Position numbers and translations under genes: made by a program. Shown here piece after piece: positions 1 to 4,677 of a DNA stretch of 9,149 bases. Where the stretch lies: the NCBI GenBank assembly GCA_964604565.1, contig CAZRZN010000168.1:1-9149 (forward strand). Direction: 5' to 3'. Every line of letters begins with the position of its first letter. Position 1 is the first letter of the stretch. This DNA is from CAZRZN01 sp964604565. GTDB taxonomy: Bacteria > Pseudomonadota > Alphaproteobacteria > Rhodobacterales > Rhodobacteraceae. The notes under the pieces were generated by a model, which made no database searches, was not told the DNA's origin, and worked only from the letters and a program-made list of their open reading frames with translations.

Positions 1-966
1 CTCTACGGCCTTCTTGTAGGCGAAGAGCAACCCATAGCTATCGGCACCATAAAGGTCGGGTTCGGCTCCGTTGCGCGCGTTGAACGCCTCGACAAAGGCC
101 TTGTTCTCAGGCGTATCGATCTGGGTGGAATATCCCACACCGGTGATGAACCCCTCGGCCGCAGCGCCGATGGCACCGATGTTCTGACTGGTAACCGTGC
201 CTGAGGCCCCAAGAACGGTCAGCCCCTCCAGCAGACCGAAATCCTTGAGCTGCGTGAACAGGCGCACCGTGTCGTTGCCCGCCACCGATGTGTAGAGAAC
301 ATCGGGCCGCGCGGCGCGGATGCCGCCGAAATACTGGCTGTAGTCCTTGGCATCTAGCGGCGCGAATACCTCGTCAGTGCTTTCGGCCCCCACCTCTTCG
401 GCGTTCTTGCGGAAAGCGGCGACGGTCGAGCGACCCATCTCGTAGTCCGGCCCGAGATAGAAGACCTTGGCGCCCGGGCGCTCGCGCTTCAGCCAGACGG
501 CCAGGGCCGCAGATTGCTGCCCGGCCCGGGCGTTGACCCGGAAGACGTTGGGCGAACATCCCGAACCCGTAATGGCATCCGAAAACGAGACGGTGGTCGC
601 AATCAGCTTGCCCGCTCGCTCGGCAACCTGTCCGACGGCCAGAGTGGCACCGGAATTGACCGTGCCGGTCAGGAAATCCACATCCGAAGCGGTCATGAGC
701 TTCTCGGCCTTCTGGACGGCGACCGCCGGGTTGGCCTCGCTGTCCTCGTAGAGCAACTCGATCTGCCGCCCATTTATGCCGCCGGCGGCATTGATCTCCT
801 CCGCCGCCATGTCGAGGCCCCAGCTGACCTGCTGGCCGATACCCGCGTAGGTGCCCGAGATCGGCGTAACAACACCTATCCGAACCGGTCCATCCTGTGC
901 GAGTGCCGCAGTTCCGGCCAGCGCCGCGACAGCGACCCCGGCAAACAATTTTTTAATAGACATCAT
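1..966 (-). CDS. Liv-type ABC transporter solute-binding protein, C-terminus cut by window edge
   Basis: Periplasmic binding protein of the branched-chain amino acid/amide/aromatic acid class (Peripla_BP_6 fold), which delivers its ligand to a LivHMGF-type ABC importer. The frame stays open for 322 codons to the left edge; family members usually have about 380-400 residues, so some 60-80 are missing. The N-terminus is a classic Sec signal peptide: two lysines, a hydrophobic Ala/Val/Leu core, and an ALA|QDG cleavage site near residue 23. The mature protein begins with RIGVVTPISGTYAGIG, then EINAAGGINGR and LYEDSEANP, all typical of the family. Two ATG codons stand in tandem (966 and 963) behind GGGAGG at 977-972; either can serve, and the second has the better spacing (8 nt). 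It lies 26 nt after the crotonase gene, so it is read as part of the catabolic operon. I infer that it binds the operon's acid substrate; the sequence alone does not identify the ligand. Confidence 0.93.
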   Translation of the reverse strand, partial: MMSIKKLFAGVAVAALAGTAALAQDGPVRIGVVTPISGTYAGIGQQVSWGLDMAAEEINAAGGINGRQIELLYEDSEANPAVAVQKAEKLMTASDVDFLTGTVNSGATLAVGQVAERAGKLIATTVSFSDAITGSGCSPNVFRVNARAGQQSAALAVWLKRERPGAKVFYLGPDYEMGRSTVAAFRKNAEEVGAESTDEVFAPLDAKDYSQYFGGIRAARPDVLYTSVAGNDTVRLFTQLKDFGLLEGLTVLGASGTVTSQNIGAIGAAAEGFITGVGYSTQIDTPENKAFVEAFNARNGAEPDLYGADSYGLLFAYKKAVE

Positions 967-992
967 GTTTTCCTCCCTTTTCAAGATATCAA

Positions 993-1793
993 TCAGCGCC
1001 CGGAGAATTCCGGCTTACGCTTTTCGTGGAAGGCATTGACGCCTTCTGCGAAATCGTCCGACTGGCGAAGTCGGCTATAGGCGTGGCCTTCTAGCTCGAT
1101 ACCGATGGCCACCGTTGCATTCTCGCTGTCATTGATCAGTTTCTTGGCAGTTCGCTGCGCCAGCGGCGAGAAGCCGCGCAACTCGTCCGCCAAGCGTGCG
1201 GTGGCCTCGGAAAGTTCGCTGTCCTCGACGACCTCGGTGGCAATGCCCCAGTCATGAGCCTGCTGCCCCGTGATCCGGCGCGAGCGCATGACCACATCCT
1301 TGGTGCGCGCGATGCCGATTATCGCCTGCAGGCGCGCCGACCCGCCCGAGCCAGGGATTTGTCCCAGCTTTTGTTCAGGAAGCGCATAGCGGCATGACTT
1401 TGTTGCGATGCGGAAATCGCAGGCAAGCGAAATCTCGAACCCAACCCCAAAGGTATAGCCTTGGTTCGCGGCGATCACCGGCTTCGACGCCCGCCAAGGG
1501 GCCGCAACGTTATCAGCCAGGTGACTGACGCGCTCCGGCGACGCCTGGAGAAACCCCTTGATATACCCTCCCGAGGAAAAATGCTCGCCCTCGGCGCGCA
1601 GCACGATCACCCGCACTCGATCATCGCGGTCGAGCGCCTCAAAGGCGTCACGAAGCTGGTCGCGCTGTCCCATGTGAATGACGTTCATGGGCGGGCGATC
1701 GAGGATAATGTCGCCGCGCTCCGACGCAGGGTCTATCTCGACGCGGAAACCGTCAAGGTTGTCGAACAGTGGGTCGGGAGTGGGGTGGCTCAT
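993..1793 (-). CDS. hmfE: crotonase-fold enzyme, probable 2-oxoglutaryl-CoA hydrolase (HmfE-like)
   Basis: Enoyl-CoA hydratase/isomerase (crotonase) superfamily protein of 266 residues, a normal length. The CoA/oxyanion loop is HFSSGGYIKG (71-80); the second oxyanion segment and first catalytic acid are in GVGFE (E120); the second acid is in YALPE (E140), followed by LGQIPGSGGSARL. E120 and E140 are 20 residues apart, as in rat enoyl-CoA hydratase (E144/E164), so both catalytic glutamates are kept. The usual Asp of the A-G-A-D loop is Tyr77. In C. basilensis, HmfE is a crotonase-family protein encoded just after the furoyl-CoA synthetase gene and is assigned to 2-oxoglutaryl-CoA hydrolysis; position and family match here, but the activity is inferred. 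The start at 1793 follows AAGGAG with 5-nt spacing. A longer frame from 1853 would overlap the ligase gene by 41 nt without a ribosome site. An ordinary enoyl-CoA hydratase is the alternative. Confidence 0.85.
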   Translation of the reverse strand: MSHPTPDPLFDNLDGFRVEIDPASERGDIILDRPPMNVIHMGQRDQLRDAFEALDRDDRVRVIVLRAEGEHFSSGGYIKGFLQASPERVSHLADNVAAPWRASKPVIAANQGYTFGVGFEISLACDFRIATKSCRYALPEQKLGQIPGSGGSARLQAIIGIARTKDVVMRSRRITGQQAHDWGIATEVVEDSELSEATARLADELRGFSPLAQRTAKKLINDSENATVAIGIELEGHAYSRLRQSDDFAEGVNAFHEKRKPEFSGR

Positions 1794-1798
1794 TGCGT

Positions 1799-1804
1799 CT
1801 CCTT
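1799..1804 (-). promoter_or_regulatory. ribosome binding site AAGGAG fixing the crotonase start
   Basis: AAGGAG reads on the minus strand at 1804-1799, 5 nt before the ATG at 1793. It decides for the 266-residue protein over the 286-residue version starting inside the upstream ligase gene. Confidence 0.8.
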
Positions 1805-1806
1805 TT

Positions 1807-1822
1807 CGCCCGTTAACGGGCG
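1807..1822. repeat. 16-bp perfect palindrome across the ligase stop codon
   Basis: CGCCCGTTAACGGGCG is a perfect 16-bp palindrome. In the mRNA it can form a 6-bp GC-rich stem with a UUAA loop. It contains the TAA stop of the CoA ligase (1815-1813) and ends 2 nt before the AAGGAG site of the crotonase gene. No U-run follows on the minus strand, so it is not a standard terminator. It could be an intercistronic mRNA stability or processing hairpin, a modulator of crotonase translation, or a protein-binding site. Confidence 0.6.
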
Positions 1823-3360
1823 GTCTGCTTTGAAATGGATTGCTCTGGCGCATAATTGCCAGAGACGAGATGCCGCCTGAGCAGCTTGCCTACCGGGGAT
1901 TTCGGCAGTTCGGCGACGAAAACGAACCGCCGCGGGCGTTTGAAACTCGCGAGGTCCGAGGCGCGGCAAAAGCGGTCTAGCGCCTCAACCGTGACGCCGC
2001 CACGACGCTTGACGAAGGCCGTGACAATCTTGCCCCACCGCTCATCCGGCAGGCCGACCACGGCACATTCGACCACGCCCTCGTGCATCGACAGACAGCT
2101 TTCAACCTCGACCGGCGAGACATTCTCGCCGCCGGTGATGATCATGTCATCGACGCGCCCGGTGACGAACAAATCGCCATCGGCGTCGAAACGCCCGCTG
2201 TCGCCGGTGAAATACCAGCCGGCGATCAGTGACTTGGCATCCGCCTCGGGGCGTCGCCAATAGCCCTCGAACGCCTCGTCGCCCGCGAGCGTGGCGATAA
2301 TTTCGCCTTCTTCTCCCACAGCAACGACGCACTTGGGGTCACCTCTTCCCATCTCGACGATGCGCAGGTCCTGATTCAGGCCCGCCTTGCCTGCCGAGCC
2401 GGGCTTGGCCGCCGCATTCTGGTCGATCGAGAATGTGTAGACCTCCGACGAGCCGTAGTGATTGACCAACAGGTCCGGCTGGAACGCCGCTCCGACCCGC
2501 TTCAGCAGGCCGTCGGTCATCGACGCGCCTGCGAACCCCAGCCGCCTGACATGGCTCAGATCGGTGCTAGCAAAATCCGGGTGGTCCAGCAGGTCATGAT
2601 AGAGCGTCGGCACAAGGTAGAGTGAGTCGATCCGCTCCTCTTCGATCAGGCGCAGCGCCCTTGCGGCATCGAAACGCGGCAGGCAGATAAAGGCACCATC
2701 CAGCAGGTGCATCGCGAGAAGCGAGCGCACACCCATCGTATGATAGAGCGGCATGACCCCAAGTGTGGTGTCACCGCGCGGCATCAGGTTCTGGGCCACA
2801 TGGGCGATAGCCGCCGCGCGCTCTGCCCGGTGGCGGCGGGGCACTCCCTTGGGTTTGGCTGTAGTCCCCGAGGTGTAAAGCATGATGGACCATTCCTCCG
2901 GGCCCGCGATCGCAGGCGTATCCGGAGCACTTGCCGCTGCCAGCTCTTCGACGGATACAGCACCGTCGAGATCACAGCCGTAGACCATGCGCGGCAAATT
3001 CATCGCTCGTGCGGAATTGGCAATGGCGTCGCGGCTTGCGGCATCACAGACCACGAGGCTCGCCTCGCTGTTCTCCAGGAAAAAGTCGATCTCGTCCGAA
3101 CTGGCGCGCCAGTTCACCGGGACGACCGTTACACCCGCAAGCTGACACGCCCAGTGGAGCCAGACCGCCGCACGGTTGTTCTGAAGCGCGGTAAGAATCC
3201 GATCGCCGTGGCGGACATCGGCATCATCCAGACCGGCTACCAGCGCCGATGCGCGCCGATAGAGCTGCGCGTAGCTCAACCGTGTGTCGCCATCCACCAG
3301 TGACAGCGCATCGGGCGCTCGTGACACGGTGGCAAGCAATGAACGTCCCAGATCAAGCAT
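1813..3360 (-). CDS. hmfD: acyl-CoA synthetase (AMP-forming), probable 2-furoyl-CoA synthetase (HmfD-like)
   Basis: Adenylate-forming CoA ligase of 515 residues, full length for the family. It activates a carboxylic acid to its CoA thioester through an acyl-AMP intermediate. Visible motifs in order: the P-loop YTSGTTAKPKG (162-172), where the usual Gly after TSGTT is Ala168; the adenine-binding YGSSE (302-306); YFTGD (383-387) with the ribose-binding Asp; the hinge region GRVDD (401-405) and ITGGENVSPVEVE; and the C-terminal SPVGK with catalytic Lys492. No signal peptide or membrane segment is evident, so it should be cytosolic. The start at 3360 sits 7 nt behind AAGGAG (3373-3368) and overlaps the FeS-subunit gene by 8 nt, which indicates translational coupling. 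The substrate is inferred from the adjacent molybdenum hydroxylase and crotonase genes, which match the hmfABCDE order. Benzoate- or other aryl-CoA ligase is the alternative. Confidence 0.9.
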   Translation of the reverse strand: MLDLGRSLLATVSRAPDALSLVDGDTRLSYAQLYRRASALVAGLDDADVRHGDRILTALQNNRAAVWLHWACQLAGVTVVPVNWRASSDEIDFFLENSEASLVVCDAASRDAIANSARAMNLPRMVYGCDLDGAVSVEELAAASAPDTPAIAGPEEWSIMLYTSGTTAKPKGVPRRHRAERAAAIAHVAQNLMPRGDTTLGVMPLYHTMGVRSLLAMHLLDGAFICLPRFDAARALRLIEEERIDSLYLVPTLYHDLLDHPDFASTDLSHVRRLGFAGASMTDGLLKRVGAAFQPDLLVNHYGSSEVYTFSIDQNAAAKPGSAGKAGLNQDLRIVEMGRGDPKCVVAVGEEGEIIATLAGDEAFEGYWRRPEADAKSLIAGWYFTGDSGRFDADGDLFVTGRVDDMIITGGENVSPVEVESCLSMHEGVVECAVVGLPDERWGKIVTAFVKRRGGVTVEALDRFCRASDLASFKRPRRFVFVAELPKSPVGKLLRRHLVSGNYAPEQSISKQTAR

Positions 3361-3862
3361 GCAGTGTCTCCTTCCTGAGCTCTCGTGCCGCCTCGACAGC
3401 AGCGTCGAGAATCTGGCGATACCCGGTGCACCGGCACAGATGCCCCGAAAGCACATCTCGGATGCGCCCCTCGTCAGCCTCCGGCTCGGCCTGCAACAGC
3501 GTGTCGAGCGACATCAGAATTCCCGCTGTGCAGAACCCGCATTGCAACGCATGGTGTTTGCGAAACGCAGCTTGTAGGACCGAGAGCCGCCCCGGCTCGG
3601 GTGCCAGCCCTTCGATCGTGGTGATCTCTGCGCCCTCCACTTGCACGGCGAGCGTCATGCAGGCCCTCGCCATCGTGCCGTCAATCCGGATCGTGCAGGC
3701 CCCGCAGACGCCATGTTCACAGCCAACGTGCGTGCCGGTCCGGGCCAGCACATGCCGAAGGAAATCGCTCAACAGCGTGCGTGGCTCGGCCGCCCCCTCT
3801 ACCGGCTCATTGTTGAGACGGAAGCGAACCATATGGGTTTCATCGGCACTCAGTCGGCGCAT
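3353..3862 (-). CDS. hmfC: [2Fe-2S] subunit of molybdenum hydroxylase (HmfC-like)
   Basis: Small iron-sulfur subunit (169 residues) of the CoxS/XdhC-like type, which carries electrons from the molybdenum centre to FAD. All eight cluster ligands are present. The plant-ferredoxin-type cluster uses C48, C53, C56 and C68 in GCEHGVCGAC and the downstream ARAC. The second cluster uses C108 and C111 (QCGFCTAG) and C143 and C145 (HLCRCTGY). The common CTPG is CTAG here. The start at 3862 lies 7 nt behind GGGAGG (3875-3870) and overlaps the FAD-subunit gene by 13 nt. An ATG at 3832 lacks a clear ribosome site, and longer upstream frames would run deep into the FAD-subunit gene. It is encoded between the FAD subunit and the CoA ligase, as in hmfABCDE. 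There is no Tat or Sec signal, so the complex is expected in the cytoplasm. Confidence 0.93.
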   Translation of the reverse strand: MRRLSADETHMVRFRLNNEPVEGAAEPRTLLSDFLRHVLARTGTHVGCEHGVCGACTIRIDGTMARACMTLAVQVEGAEITTIEGLAPEPGRLSVLQAAFRKHHALQCGFCTAGILMSLDTLLQAEPEADEGRIRDVLSGHLCRCTGYRQILDAAVEAARELRKETLHA

Positions 3863-4677
3863 GAGCGGGCCTCCCTGATGGTGGTCTCTCCAAGGCGGCG
3901 CACCAGGTCGCGGCGGTAGCGCGCTGAGGCGTGCATGTCGTCTCTGGCATCGAGTGACCATGCGAGAGCATTCAGCGCCTCGGCCACATCCGCCGGGGCG
4001 AGGTTTTCCCAGTCGGCCACGGCAGGCGTGTCGTTCACCCCGCCGACGGCGAGGCGCGTCGTGGTTCCCTGCACCACGGCACCGCATGACACGATGGCGA
4101 AATCGCCCTTACGCCGCCCGACCTCGCGAAAGGCGGTGCCAGTTCCGGCGGGCGTCAGGGGCACGTCCACCGCCTCGATCAGTTCGTCATCGGCTTTTTC
4201 GGTCATCATCATGCCCAGAAAGAACTCTTGCGCGGGCACGGTGCGGCGCTTGCGACGGCTCTTCAGATGGACCTGCCCGTCCAGCGCGACCAGAACCAGT
4301 GGCAGTTCAGCCGAGGGATCGGCATGGGCGACCGACCCGCAAACCGTGCCACGCATCCTTGTCTGGATATGGCCTATCCAGGGCGCGGCCTGCGCCAGCA
4401 GCGGCACCTCTTGCTCTAGGCCGACATGGGTGGAAAGCGCCTCCTGCCGCACCAGTGCAGAGATGCGGAGGCGGCCCTTGGCAATCTCCGGCCTCCGTGA
4501 TCCCGCCGCGTGCAAGATGTCGATAATGATGGCGGGCTGCGCGAGGCGCATGTTCATCATTGCCATCAGCGATTGCCCTCCCGCCAGAACGCGCGCGTCA
4601 TCGGCGCTCTGCGCCAGAACATCTGCCGCCTCGTCCAGCGTATCGACGCGGATGTAGTCGAACGGGGCCGGTTTCAT
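3850..4677 (-). CDS. hmfB: FAD-binding subunit of molybdenum hydroxylase (HmfB-like)
   Basis: Medium FAD subunit (275 residues; CoxM-type, FAD_binding_5 plus CO_deh_flav_C domains), which passes electrons from the 2Fe-2S clusters to the final acceptor. The FAD pyrophosphate loops are LAGGQSL (31-37, followed by a MNMRLAQP stretch) and TVCGSVAHADPSAELP (111-126). The C-terminal SARYRRDLVRRL matches the end of the family's C-terminal domain. Only three cysteines are present and there is no extra loop. The beta subunit of 4-hydroxybenzoyl-CoA reductase has an insertion holding a [4Fe-4S] cluster for low-potential reduction, and its absence argues for an oxidative hydroxylase. The ATG overlaps the stop of the large-subunit gene as ATGA (4 nt), a coupled arrangement. 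The partner subunits are encoded on either side. The substrate assignment comes only from the context. Confidence 0.93.
   Translation of the reverse strand: MKPAPFDYIRVDTLDEAADVLAQSADDARVLAGGQSLMAMMNMRLAQPAIIIDILHAAGSRRPEIAKGRLRISALVRQEALSTHVGLEQEVPLLAQAAPWIGHIQTRMRGTVCGSVAHADPSAELPLVLVALDGQVHLKSRRKRRTVPAQEFFLGMMMTEKADDELIEAVDVPLTPAGTGTAFREVGRRKGDFAIVSCGAVVQGTTTRLAVGGVNDTPAVADWENLAPADVAEALNALAWSLDARDDMHASARYRRDLVRRLGETTIREARSCAD
3870..3875 (-). promoter_or_regulatory. ribosome binding site GGGAGG fixing the FeS-subunit start
   Basis: GGGAGG on the minus strand, 7 nt before the ATG at 3862 and inside the end of the FAD-subunit gene. It selects the 169-residue FeS subunit over shorter or much longer starts in the same frame. 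Confidence 0.75.

Noticed and set aside
1000..1013. A small inverted repeat CCGGA-GAAT-TCCGG near the end of the crotonase gene as a terminator
   Set aside because: It is inside the coding region with a short 5-bp stem and no U-run, and the next gene follows closely.
1794..1853. An N-terminal extension of the crotonase starting at 1853
   Set aside because: It would overlap the ligase gene by 41 nt with no ribosome site, while the ATG at 1793 has AAGGAG at good spacing.
3361..3456. A ligase start at 3456 giving 547 residues
   Set aside because: The added residues resemble no ligase N-terminus and lie inside the FeS-subunit gene; the ATG at 3360 has AAGGAG and the normal family start.
3863..4087. 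A longer FeS subunit starting at 4087
   Set aside because: The extra 75 residues are an out-of-frame reading of the FAD-subunit gene; the ferredoxin domain begins after the ATG at 3862.
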